Shown here: piece after piece, positions 1 through 5,776 of the stretch
Numbering within the stretch: the first letter of the stretch is position 1
Layout: the number at the start of each line of letters is the position of its first letter
DNA from: Rhodobiaceae bacterium
GTDB taxonomy: Bacteria; Pseudomonadota; Alphaproteobacteria; Parvibaculales; Parvibaculaceae
Direction of reading: 5' to 3'
NCBI GenBank assembly: GCA_002401305.2
Contig: NVSO02000104.1
Coordinates: forward strand, 1 to 7,442
DNA length: 7,442 nucleotides
The notes under the pieces: generated by a model
Seen by the model: the letters and a program-made list of their open reading frames with translations, nothing else
What the model was told of the DNA's origin: nothing
Databases searched by the model: none
Made by a program: the position numbers and the translations under genes

Positions 1-98
1 CGAATGACCAAAGCGATCAAAAGCGCCACACCAACAGTCCGTATAATTTCACTATTAGATTGGGAACCTAAACTACGCACTCGGTCAGTAAATGACAT
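1..98 (-). CDS. lepB: Signal peptidase I, N-terminal fragment (runs off left edge)
   Basis: Only the first 32 codons are in the window. They begin at the ATG complementary to 96-98 and read MSFTDRVRSLGSQ, a polar stretch, and then EIIRTVGVALLIALVIR. This matches the start of alphaproteobacterial LepB: a short cytoplasmic N-terminus, a conserved E-x-I-R-T, then the first transmembrane helix. LepB is the membrane serine/lysine peptidase that removes signal peptides from exported proteins; its catalytic residues would lie outside the window. The ribosome binding site is weak (GAAG a few bases before ATG). The gene follows acpS in the same direction, and acpS-lepB (then rnc, era) is a familiar alphaproteobacterial order, which supports the call. 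The main limit is length, since only the N-terminus can be read. Confidence 0.82.
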   Translation of the reverse strand, partial: MSFTDRVRSLGSQSNSEIIRTVGVALLIALVI

Positions 99-226
99 TT
101 TTCTTCATTCCACCCGAAAGCGGACCCTCTATCAGTGTCTTAGAAAAGCTAACTCAGGACATAGGCATTTGTGAGACAGGGTACAACAAAAAAGGCAAAA
201 ACGTCCCGATTTCGGCCAATTAACCC
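99..226 (-). other. acpS-lepB intergenic region, no clear signal
   Basis: This 128-base gap is longer than the gaps inside the pyrE-to-acpS run, so lepB may have its own promoter. I find no pair of -35 and -10 boxes that scores well. A TTGTTG near 185-190 (minus strand) has no good -10 partner at 16-18 bases. A small stem CCGA-TT-TCGG lies near 208-217, just after acpS, with a few T nearby on the minus strand, but it is too short to call a terminator. No small gene or RNA is evident. Confidence 0.4.
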
Positions 227-631
227 TTATTTTGGAGCGGGAAGTGCCTGAATAATCACAATTGCTTGGGCGGTAGGGTCATCATCTGTAATCGTCAGCT
301 GAATGTCAGCGACCATGCCTTCAGGGGTGATCTTCTCCAACCGAGCCAAAGCGCCGCCCGTCAATTGTAGCGTTGGCGCACCCGACCGCTTGTTCACAAC
401 CCCCATATCGCGCCAAAACACACCTTGGTTAAGGCCCGTTCCAAGCGCTTTCGCACAGGCTTCTTTGGCGGCAAACCGCTTAGCGTAGGAAGCAGCACGT
501 TTTAGGCGTCGGTCAGACTTCTTTTGTTCAACATCGGTAAAAATCCGATCGACAAATCGCTGTCCGAATCGATCCAATGAGTTTTCGATCCGCTCAATGC
601 TAATAATATCATTGCCAATGCCGATGATCAT
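227..631 (-). CDS. acpS: Holo-[acyl-carrier-protein] synthase
   Basis: AcpS transfers 4'-phosphopantetheine from coenzyme A to a serine of acyl carrier protein, which activates it for fatty acid synthesis in the cytoplasm. The 134-residue product has the usual family length. Visible motifs are the N-terminal [12 protein letters not shown], with the metal-binding Asp8, and [15 protein letters not shown], with Glu57 as the second metal ligand; both are standard for the 4'-phosphopantetheinyl transferase fold. The ATG start is preceded by AAAGGAG about six bases upstream, a strong ribosome binding site that fixes the start. The gene begins 28 bases after the pdxJ stop in the same direction, so the two are very likely co-transcribed. 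pdxJ-acpS adjacency is common in proteobacteria. Nothing is truncated or odd. Confidence 0.96.
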   Translation of the reverse strand: MIIGIGNDIISIERIENSLDRFGQRFVDRIFTDVEQKKSDRRLKRAASYAKRFAAKEACAKALGTGLNQGVFWRDMGVVNKRSGAPTLQLTGGALARLEKITPEGMVADIQLTITDDDPTAQAIVIIQALPAPK

Positions 632-659
632 GTCTCAGCTCCTTTGAAGGCCCACGCCC

Positions 660-1439
660 TTACCCAGCAACGCCGCGCGCCGCGTCCATCAGGTGGCGCA
701 TGCGAAAAATAGCAGCCTCAAGCCCCACAAAAATCGCTTCACCAATCAAAAAATGGCCAATATTGAGTTCTGTGAGTGTCGGCAGCGCCGCCACTGCCGA
801 AACAGTATCATAGGTGATTCCGTGCCCAGCATGCACTTCTAACCCCAGCTCTGCCCCTTGGTTGACAGCCTTCTCAATACGCTCAAATTCAAACGCCGCA
901 TCTTTGGCCCGCCCATCCGCTAAGGCGTCACAGTAAGCCCCAACATGGAGTTCGACGACCGGTGCGCCCAGAGACGCTGAGGCAAGCAATTGCTCAGAGG
1001 AGGCTTCAATAAACAAGGAAACCCGGGAACCATTCTGGGACAAGGACCGCACATAAGGAGCCAGATGATTGTGCCCGCCAGCAACATCCAAGCCCCCTTC
1101 TGTTGTGCGCTCTTCCCGCTTTTCGGGCACGAGGCAAACAGCATGAGGTTTGTGACGCAGGGCAATCTCCAGCATTTCCGAAGTTGCTGCCATTTCCAGG
1201 TTAAGCGGCAGGTCGATTTCCGCGCTCAACCGCACAATGTCTTCATCCGAAATATGGCGACGGTCTTCCCGTAAATGCGCTGTAATGCCATCAGCTCCCG
1301 CAGCCGCAGCCATTTGTGCGGCACGCAAGGGGTCAGGCAATGAACCACCTCGGGCATTTCGAATGGTCGCAACATGGTCAATATTGACCCCCAACCGCAG
1401 CCGATTTGATGTGTGTGAGGTCGCTTTAGATGCAGGCAT
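660..1439 (-). CDS. pdxJ: Pyridoxine 5'-phosphate synthase
   Basis: PdxJ condenses 1-deoxyxylulose 5-phosphate with 3-amino-2-oxopropyl phosphate to make pyridoxine 5'-phosphate, the last ring-forming step of the DXP-dependent vitamin B6 pathway. The 259-residue protein is a single TIM barrel. Recognisable blocks are GVNIDHVATIRNARGG (about 17-32), HLREDRRH (55-62), NLEMA (80-84), LVPEKREE (103-110), TTEGGLDVAGG (112-122), VSLFIEA (140-146), HAGHGITY (203-210) and ELNIGH (224-229). By alignment with the E. coli enzyme the catalytic residues are His55, Glu82 and His206, all present. The ATG is preceded by AAGGA seven bases upstream. Compared with E. coli there are about ten extra N-terminal residues, a small difference. 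It lies 36 bases after the DUF2062 gene and 28 bases before acpS. Confidence 0.97.
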   Translation of the reverse strand: MPASKATSHTSNRLRLGVNIDHVATIRNARGGSLPDPLRAAQMAAAAGADGITAHLREDRRHISDEDIVRLSAEIDLPLNLEMAATSEMLEIALRHKPHAVCLVPEKREERTTEGGLDVAGGHNHLAPYVRSLSQNGSRVSLFIEASSEQLLASASLGAPVVELHVGAYCDALADGRAKDAAFEFERIEKAVNQGAELGLEVHAGHGITYDTVSAVAALPTLTELNIGHFLIGEAIFVGLEAAIFRMRHLMDAARGVAG

Positions 1440-1475
1440 GAAACAATCCTTGGAGCCGTCTTAAACGCAGAGCGA

Positions 1476-2072
1476 TTAAGCAGATTTCTCAGTATTTAGA
1501 TCATCCAGAATTTTTTGCTTCTGACGACCTTTCTCAGCCAATGCATCCCGACGCCTGATTTGATAGGCATCAATCCCTGTCCGGCAAATAAAATAGACCG
1601 GTATAGCAACAGCAATGCCGATAGGAATACCACCCAAAGCCATTGGCAAAATCACGTCCACTATTTTATCGAACGCGCCAGACAGCAACAGTTCCATGCT
1701 AATTTCACTCGGCACGGCTCCTTCAGACGCAGTGACTTCTTGTCCTAGCATCCACTGCCCAAGATCGTAGGTGCCAATCCAGATAAAAGGAAAAGTGATT
1801 GGGTTGCCAACAAAGGTGCCAAAGGCGGAAGCAATAAGGTTGCCTCGAAAGATCCACGCAATGGCAAAAGCCATCATGAAATGGAAACCGAGAAACGGCG
1901 TGCAAGAGACAAAGGCACCAGCCGCCACCCCCACAGCAATCGCATGGGCTGTACCGCTTAAGCGCCAAACCCGTTTCCAGCCGTATTGCGCCACACGCAA
2001 CCACCCCGAGCGAGGCCAAAAGACTTCACGCAGTTTTTCCAGTGGATGCAATTCAACGCGGCGCTTAAACAT
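1476..2072 (-). CDS. DUF2062 membrane protein of unknown function
   Basis: The 198-residue protein matches the DUF2062 family as I know it. The signature lies at about 43-105: GTAHAIAVGVAAGAFVSCTP, then FLGFH, RGN, GTFVGNPITFPFIW and TYDLG. Hydrophobic segments at about 44-74, 79-101 and 136-163 suggest three or so membrane spans. The N-terminus is basic (FKRR, KLREVFWPR) and the C-terminal 35 residues are highly charged (QIRRRDALAEKGRQKQK), so both ends are probably cytoplasmic. Its biochemical role is not known, and the sequence shows no catalytic motif I can name. The gene starts 19 bases after the pyrE stop and ends 36 bases before pdxJ, so it is part of the same transcription unit. The ribosome binding site is poor (GAAGTAGG ending close to ATG), which suggests translation may depend partly on ribosomes finishing pyrE. 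Confidence 0.88.
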   Translation of the reverse strand: MFKRRVELHPLEKLREVFWPRSGWLRVAQYGWKRVWRLSGTAHAIAVGVAAGAFVSCTPFLGFHFMMAFAIAWIFRGNLIASAFGTFVGNPITFPFIWIGTYDLGQWMLGQEVTASEGAVPSEISMELLLSGAFDKIVDVILPMALGGIPIGIAVAIPVYFICRTGIDAYQIRRRDALAEKGRQKQKILDDLNTEKSA

Positions 2073-2091
2073 GCCTACTTCGCCCTAAACT

Positions 2092-2676
2092 CTATTTCAG
2101 TCCCCGGCTACCCGGTTTAATTGCCGGAATATCCTGTAGATGAGGCGGTAATTTGTCAGCCGCATAAGTTTTAATATTCAGCGACGCCAAGGATACCAAT
2201 TTCACCCCTATCTTCGCCTTTCCGCCTGAACGATCTATTAAGCAGGCACCACCAACAACAACACCGCCCTGCGCACGAATGGAGGCAATCGCCTCGCGTG
2301 AGGACAGACCGGTCGTCACAATGTCTTCAACCATGAGACATTTAGCGCCTTTCGGGATCTCAAAACCGCGCCGAAGCGTAAACTCTCCGTCTACACGCTC
2401 CAAAAACATGGAGGGAACTTTCAGCTGGCGCGCCATCTCATATCCCACAATCACCCCGCCCATTGCCGGGGAAACCACAAAATCGATGTCTTTTTTGATT
2501 TCTTCGTTCACTTTAGCCGCAAGCGCACGGCATAATTTAGCCCCTCTTTTAGGGTCCATCATGGCGCGAGCAGATTGGAGGTACATCTCACTATGAAGGC
2601 CAGACGACAGAACAAAGTGGCCATTAAGCAAGGCACCCGCGTTTTCGTATTCCTTCAGAACCTGTGATTCTTTCAT
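2092..2676 (-). CDS. pyrE: Orotate phosphoribosyltransferase
   Basis: PyrE converts orotate and PRPP to orotidine 5'-monophosphate and pyrophosphate, the fifth step of de novo pyrimidine synthesis, in the cytoplasm. The 194-residue product has a normal length. The PRPP-binding motif is LMVEDIVTTGLSS (114-126). Other family blocks are HFVLSSGLHSE (20-30), SPAMGG (69-74), which is near the active site, and FLERVDGEFTLRRGF (91-105). The VEDIVTTG form and overall sequence fit the alphaproteobacterial type rather than the longer E. coli type. The ATG follows a GGAGAG site with five bases between. That site is part of a perfect 10-bp palindrome, GAGAGCTCTC, abutting the ATG. A candidate promoter lies upstream in the gap after relA, so pyrE may head a unit with DUF2062, pdxJ and acpS. 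Confidence 0.96.
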   Translation of the reverse strand: MKESQVLKEYENAGALLNGHFVLSSGLHSEMYLQSARAMMDPKRGAKLCRALAAKVNEEIKKDIDFVVSPAMGGVIVGYEMARQLKVPSMFLERVDGEFTLRRGFEIPKGAKCLMVEDIVTTGLSSREAIASIRAQGGVVVGGACLIDRSGGKAKIGVKLVSLASLNIKTYAADKLPPHLQDIPAIKPGSRGLK

Positions 2677-2686
2677 GAGAGCTCTC
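2677..2686. repeat. Perfect 10-bp palindrome over the pyrE ribosome binding site
   Basis: GAGAGCTCTC directly abuts the pyrE ATG and contains most of the GGAGAG ribosome binding site. It reads the same on both strands and has no loop, so it cannot form an ordinary hairpin alone. It could be a binding site for a dimeric protein, or chance. Confidence 0.35.
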
Positions 2687-2721
2687 CGTTGGGGGGATAA
2701 ATAAACAAATTGCGCGACGCC

Positions 2722-2750
2722 TTAATAAATCTGCTCGGCCCAATTGTCCA
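2722..2750 (-). promoter_or_regulatory. Candidate pyrE promoter
   Basis: On the minus strand, TGGACA (2745-2750, five of six matches to the sigma-70 -35 box) is separated by exactly 17 bases from TATTAA (2722-2727, four of six matches to the -10 box). Transcription would start near 2715 and give a leader of about 38 bases before pyrE. It lies in the 131-bp gap after relA, the place where a new unit would need a promoter. Call made by eye only. Confidence 0.45.
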
Positions 2751-2760
2751 TCACCGAGCA
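2732..2760. repeat. Inverted repeat around the -35 box of the pyrE promoter
   Basis: TGCTCGG (2732-2738) and CCGAGCA (2754-2760) are perfect 7-bp inverted arms with 15 bases between. The arms flank the putative -35 element, a position that suits an operator. As RNA at the 3' end of the relA transcript it could form a 7-bp stem, but no T run follows, so it is not a standard terminator. Confidence 0.4.
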
Positions 2761-2807
2761 TGCACCGGTAAAAAACCCACCAAAACCAAGCCTAATTGGA
2801 AAGTCTG

Positions 2808-4982
2808 CTATATCCGATGCGCTTGATTGACTAACGAAAGCCCATTTAGAGCACTCAAGATTCGGTTTAGATGCTTGCCGTCTCGCACATCAATTTCGAT
2901 CTGCAAATCGTAAAAGTCCCCATCTCGTTGGTGCATGGTCATATTGCCAATATTGCCTTCATAATCCGCCACCAAGCTCGCAATCGCTCCCAAGGCGCCC
3001 ATCTGATTGGCAAGGGTTACTTGCACCCGGCCCGCAAACAAACTTGGCGCATCCGGTGCAATATCCCAGACAACATCGATCCACTGAGCACTCTCGTCGC
3101 TAAGCTTCTCAAGCTCCGTACTCTCAATAGCATAGAGGGTCACGCCGCCGCCCTGCTGAACAATGCCCACCAGCCGATCACCCGGCACAGCAAATAGGCC
3201 GTCTGAAAATGCGATAGACTGGGCAGCCATTTGCGCTTTATTGACCAGAGCAACGAGGGCATGTCCGCCCTTATTCACAGTCACGTGCCCATTCTGATTG
3301 GTCCGGCCAGCTTCATCACCCGCGCTGGTCTGGGTAACCAGTTTTGGAAAAACAGCACCCAACACATCATAGGGGGCCAGATTACCCTGTCCCACCTCAG
3401 CAAGCATCTCTTCAACGCTTTTATGACGAAGCGGCCCGAGCGCGCGCTCAAGCACCTTAGGTCCGGCTCGTTTTTTGAACTGTTCAAAAACACTTTTCAG
3501 CATTTGTTTGCCAACCCGGGCAAACTCTTCTTGCTGAGACTGGCGCACAGCACGTCGGATCGCAGAGCGGGCTTTACCGGTGGCAACAATGCCGTCCCAC
3601 GCAGCGAGCGGCTGCTGCGCTTCTGAGGTGATGATATCAACTTCATCCCCATTTTTAAGCTCACTGCGCAAAGGCGCATGTTGACCATTGATTTTGCTGC
3701 CAACACAATGATCGCCAATGTCGGTATGAACCGCATAGGCAAAATCAATCGAAGTCGCGCCGCGCGGCAGAGAAATCAACCGCCCTTTCGGCGTGAAACA
3801 AAATACCTGATCGGTAAAAAGTTGCAGCTTGGAATGCTCAAGAAACTCTTCCGGCGTGCTGCCATGTTCCAACAGCTCAACCAATTGGTTCAACCAGCGG
3901 AATGTATTTCCAAATTCATCCGACGTTTCAACATCACTATTTTCTTTATTTTCTTTATAGAACCAATGTGCCGCAATGCCGTACTCAGCCACTTCATGCA
4001 TGATGCGGGTGCGGATCTGAACTTCAACCCGTTTGCGCTCAGGTCCAATGATAGTGGTGTGAAGCGAGCGATAGCCGTTGTTCTTGGGCGTAGAAATATA
4101 GTCCTTAAACCGTCCCGGCACACTGCGCCAATTCCGGTGAAGCATGCCCAATGCAGCGTAGGCGTCGGCGTCATCATCCACGATCACCCGGAAGCCATAA
4201 ATATCGGAAAGCTGCTCAAGCGACACGCTACGCCGCTGCATTTTACGCCAAATCGAAAACGGTTTTTTCTCTCGCCCATACACTTCAACATTGAGACCGT
4301 CAGCCGCCACGGTCTGACGCAAGTCATAGGCAATGCTCTCAACGACATCTGAACTTTCGGCACGCAGTTCCGATAGGCGCTCAACCAAAGTCGCGCGCGC
4401 TTCCGAATGCAATTGCTCGAAGGACAGGTCTTCTAATTCTTCGCGTACTTCGTGCATGCCCATACGGCCGGCAAGCGGGGCATAAATATCAAGGGTTTCT
4501 TGCGCAATGCGTTGGCGTTTCGATGCCTTTTTGATGAAGTGCAACGTCCGCATATTGTGCAAACGGTCCGCGAGTTTCACCAGCAGAACCCGTATGTCGT
4601 TCGACATTGCTAGAATAAATTTACGGAAATTTTCAGCCTGCTTGGATTGTTCACTGTCCCATTCAAGCTTTGAGAGCTTTGTGACCCCATCCACCATATT
4701 GGCGATTTGCTCACCGAAGAGTTGCTCAATCTCTTCAAAAGTAGCTTCAGTATCTTCAATCGTATCGTGGAGCAATCCGGTAACAATGGTTGCCGCATCA
4801 AGCTTCAACTCTGTCAGGATACCGGCGACTTCAATTGGATGTGAAAAATACGGGTCCCCATTTGCGCGTTTCTGCATGCCATGCATCTTGGTGCCATAAA
4901 CATAAGCACGGTTGATCAACGCTTCATCCGCCTCAGGACTATACGCCAACACTTTTTCGACAAGCTCATACTGACGCAGCAT
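2808..4982 (-). CDS. rsh: Bifunctional (p)ppGpp synthetase/hydrolase (RelA/SpoT, Rsh)
   Basis: This enzyme makes (p)ppGpp from ATP and GDP/GTP and hydrolyses it, setting the stringent response in the cytoplasm. I choose the ATG at 4982 (724 residues, MLRQYELVEKVL), the usual alphaproteobacterial start. A longer frame opens with TTG at 5006, but those eight extra codons contain the ribosome binding site AAAGGAAG. Domains: HD hydrolase (about 16-172) with H48, H72-D73, E76-D77 and D139 intact; synthetase (about 232-345) with RFKD at 291-294, the RxKD form of bifunctional enzymes rather than EXDD of RelA, plus GYRSLHTT and VEVQIRT; TGS (about 389-453) with VHTDIG; a helical region; and a C-terminal ACT domain (about 649-724). 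The conserved CCHP before PGDRLVGI is replaced by GLFA (595-598). It follows rpoZ, as spoT does in many proteobacteria. Confidence 0.95.
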   Translation of the reverse strand: MLRQYELVEKVLAYSPEADEALINRAYVYGTKMHGMQKRANGDPYFSHPIEVAGILTELKLDAATIVTGLLHDTIEDTEATFEEIEQLFGEQIANMVDGVTKLSKLEWDSEQSKQAENFRKFILAMSNDIRVLLVKLADRLHNMRTLHFIKKASKRQRIAQETLDIYAPLAGRMGMHEVREELEDLSFEQLHSEARATLVERLSELRAESSDVVESIAYDLRQTVAADGLNVEVYGREKKPFSIWRKMQRRSVSLEQLSDIYGFRVIVDDDADAYAALGMLHRNWRSVPGRFKDYISTPKNNGYRSLHTTIIGPERKRVEVQIRTRIMHEVAEYGIAAHWFYKENKENSDVETSDEFGNTFRWLNQLVELLEHGSTPEEFLEHSKLQLFTDQVFCFTPKGRLISLPRGATSIDFAYAVHTDIGDHCVGSKINGQHAPLRSELKNGDEVDIITSEAQQPLAAWDGIVATGKARSAIRRAVRQSQQEEFARVGKQMLKSVFEQFKKRAGPKVLERALGPLRHKSVEEMLAEVGQGNLAPYDVLGAVFPKLVTQTSAGDEAGRTNQNGHVTVNKGGHALVALVNKAQMAAQSIAFSDGLFAVPGDRLVGIVQQGGGVTLYAIESTELEKLSDESAQWIDVVWDIAPDAPSLFAGRVQVTLANQMGALGAIASLVADYEGNIGNMTMHQRDGDFYDLQIEIDVRDGKHLNRILSALNGLSLVNQAHRI

Positions 4983-5005
4983 TCGTGGGGACTTCCTTTC
5001 TCCCA

Positions 5006-5011
5006 ATTATA
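5006..5011 (-). promoter_or_regulatory. Perfect -10 box just upstream of relA/spoT
   Basis: The minus strand reads TATAAT here, 23 bases before the relA/spoT ATG. No convincing -35 box stands 16-18 bases upstream, and there is no extended TG. If used, the start site would lie within or just before the ribosome binding site, giving a leader of only about 15-17 bases. Its place after the double hairpin makes a separate promoter plausible. Confidence 0.3.
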
Positions 5012-5078
5012 CGGACTTCTCTGTTAGCCCCTTGCCTATTCCCCGTGGAAAGAAAGGCGCAAACAAGGGTAGAGACTC

Positions 5079-5107
5079 AAAACGCCGCCCAGTGGAACCG
5101 GGCGGCG
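5079..5107 (-). terminator. Rho-independent terminator downstream of rpoZ
   Basis: On the minus strand a perfect 8-bp all-G/C stem, CGCCGCCC pairing with GGGCGGCG (arms 5100-5107 and 5083-5090, loop of nine bases), is followed at once by TTTT (5079-5082). It begins 52 bases after the rpoZ stop and ends about 100 bases before the relA/spoT start. The T run is short, so partial readthrough into relA/spoT is possible. Confidence 0.7.
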
Positions 5108-5111
5108 CTGA

Positions 5112-5132
5112 TTGTTGAGAAGGTCTCAACAA
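5112..5132 (-). repeat. Second perfect hairpin between rpoZ and relA
   Basis: TTGTTGAGA (5112-5120) and TCTCAACAA (5124-5132) are perfect 9-bp inverted arms around a 3-base loop. Only four bases separate it from the G/C-rich terminator stem. On the minus strand it comes first, so the rpoZ transcript would carry two adjacent hairpins. It has no T run after it on the minus strand, so alone it is not a terminator; it may stabilise the 3' end or be part of a regulated gate. Confidence 0.65.
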
Positions 5133-5159
5133 AAATTCAGTCGGCAAATACCGAGTGCC

Positions 5160-5615
5160 CTACTTCTGAGGCGTATCCATTTGACTTTGTAGCGCGCGAA
5201 GAAGATCTTGCTCGCTCATTTGGTCCAATGTATCCGGCGCGTCTGGTGTTGCAGCCGCTGCAGGTGTTCCAAATACGGAGTCTGCCAGAGATGTATCTTT
5301 CTCTGCCGATGCGCCACCAAATCCGCCAGAGGCTGATTGCGCTGTATTCCCAATCAAAGCCATCGGCTCCAACTCAGGCTCATCACGGTCAGCCCGTTTT
5401 TGCATGCTGGTCACAAGCTCTTCGCGCACTTCAGCGGCAATGATTGTTTCGTCAGCAATTTCACGCAAAGCCACAACCGGGTTTTTATCATTGTCCCGGT
5501 CAATCGTGATTTCGGCACCTGCAGAAACGGCCCGCGCTCGGTGGGCAGCCAACAAAACCAATTCAAATCGGTTTGGTACCTTGTCAACGCAGTCTTCAAC
5601 GGTCACGCGCGCCAT
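5160..5615 (-). CDS. rpoZ: DNA-directed RNA polymerase omega subunit
   Basis: Omega is the small RNA polymerase subunit that helps fold and hold the beta' subunit. The N-terminal core (about 1-72) has the family features MARVTVEDC, the [17 protein letters not shown] block, the [15 protein letters not shown] block, and a charged end. The MAR residues at 1-3 are part of the known ppGpp site 1 between omega and beta'. At 151 residues it is much longer than the 91-residue E. coli protein. The extra part is a low-complexity Ala/Ser/Gly/Thr/Pro linker (about 85-132) ending in [13 protein letters not shown] (133-145), a short acidic-to-amphipathic tail that resembles the terminal peptide of other alphaproteobacterial omegas. 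AGGAG seven to nine bases before ATG supports the start. It sits between folK and relA/spoT, all in the same direction. Confidence 0.95.
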   Translation of the reverse strand: MARVTVEDCVDKVPNRFELVLLAAHRARAVSAGAEITIDRDNDKNPVVALREIADETIIAAEVREELVTSMQKRADRDEPELEPMALIGNTAQSASGGFGGASAEKDTSLADSVFGTPAAAATPDAPDTLDQMSEQDLLRALQSQMDTPQK

Positions 5616-5776
5616 GCGGTCACTCTCCTAGAAAGTAATGAAGGGATTCCCTTCTATCTAATAAGAAACCCTATGAAATGCAAGAAAAACAATCAATTAG
5701 CCCCAATTAGGTGCAAAAATATGCTTTCGAACAAATTATAGCTGCCACCTCTTAAAGTTTTACTTGAGATCAGCCC
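5616..5776 (-). promoter_or_regulatory. Leader region between folK and rpoZ, with weak promoter candidates
   Basis: This 161-bp A/T-rich gap probably holds the rpoZ promoter. Candidates on the minus strand: TTGCAT (5678-5683) with a 17-base spacer and TAGATA (5655-5660); TTGATT with a 17-base spacer and TAGGGT slightly upstream; and a perfect TATAAT at 5735-5740 that lacks a -35 partner. None is strong. The last bases before rpoZ carry its ribosome binding site. I see no terminator with a T run after folK. Confidence 0.35.
5640..5654. repeat. Perfect 15-base palindrome in the rpoZ leader
   Basis: GAAGGGA, a central T, then TCCCTTC: 7-bp perfect arms with a single central base. It lies 25 bases before the rpoZ ATG and directly downstream of the candidate -10 TAGATA, that is, about where transcription would start. 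The form suits an operator for a dimeric regulator. As RNA it would need to open a few bases to form a hairpin. Confidence 0.5.

Noticed and set aside
2775..2807. Weak CCAA/TTGG stem followed by TTTT after relA/spoT as a terminator
   Set aside because: The stem is 4 bp and A/T rich; too weak to annotate.
3678..4352. 224-codon plus-strand open frame
   Set aside because: It is antisense to the synthetase domain of relA/spoT, which is strongly conserved. The product is basic, resembles no family I know, and has no good ribosome binding site.
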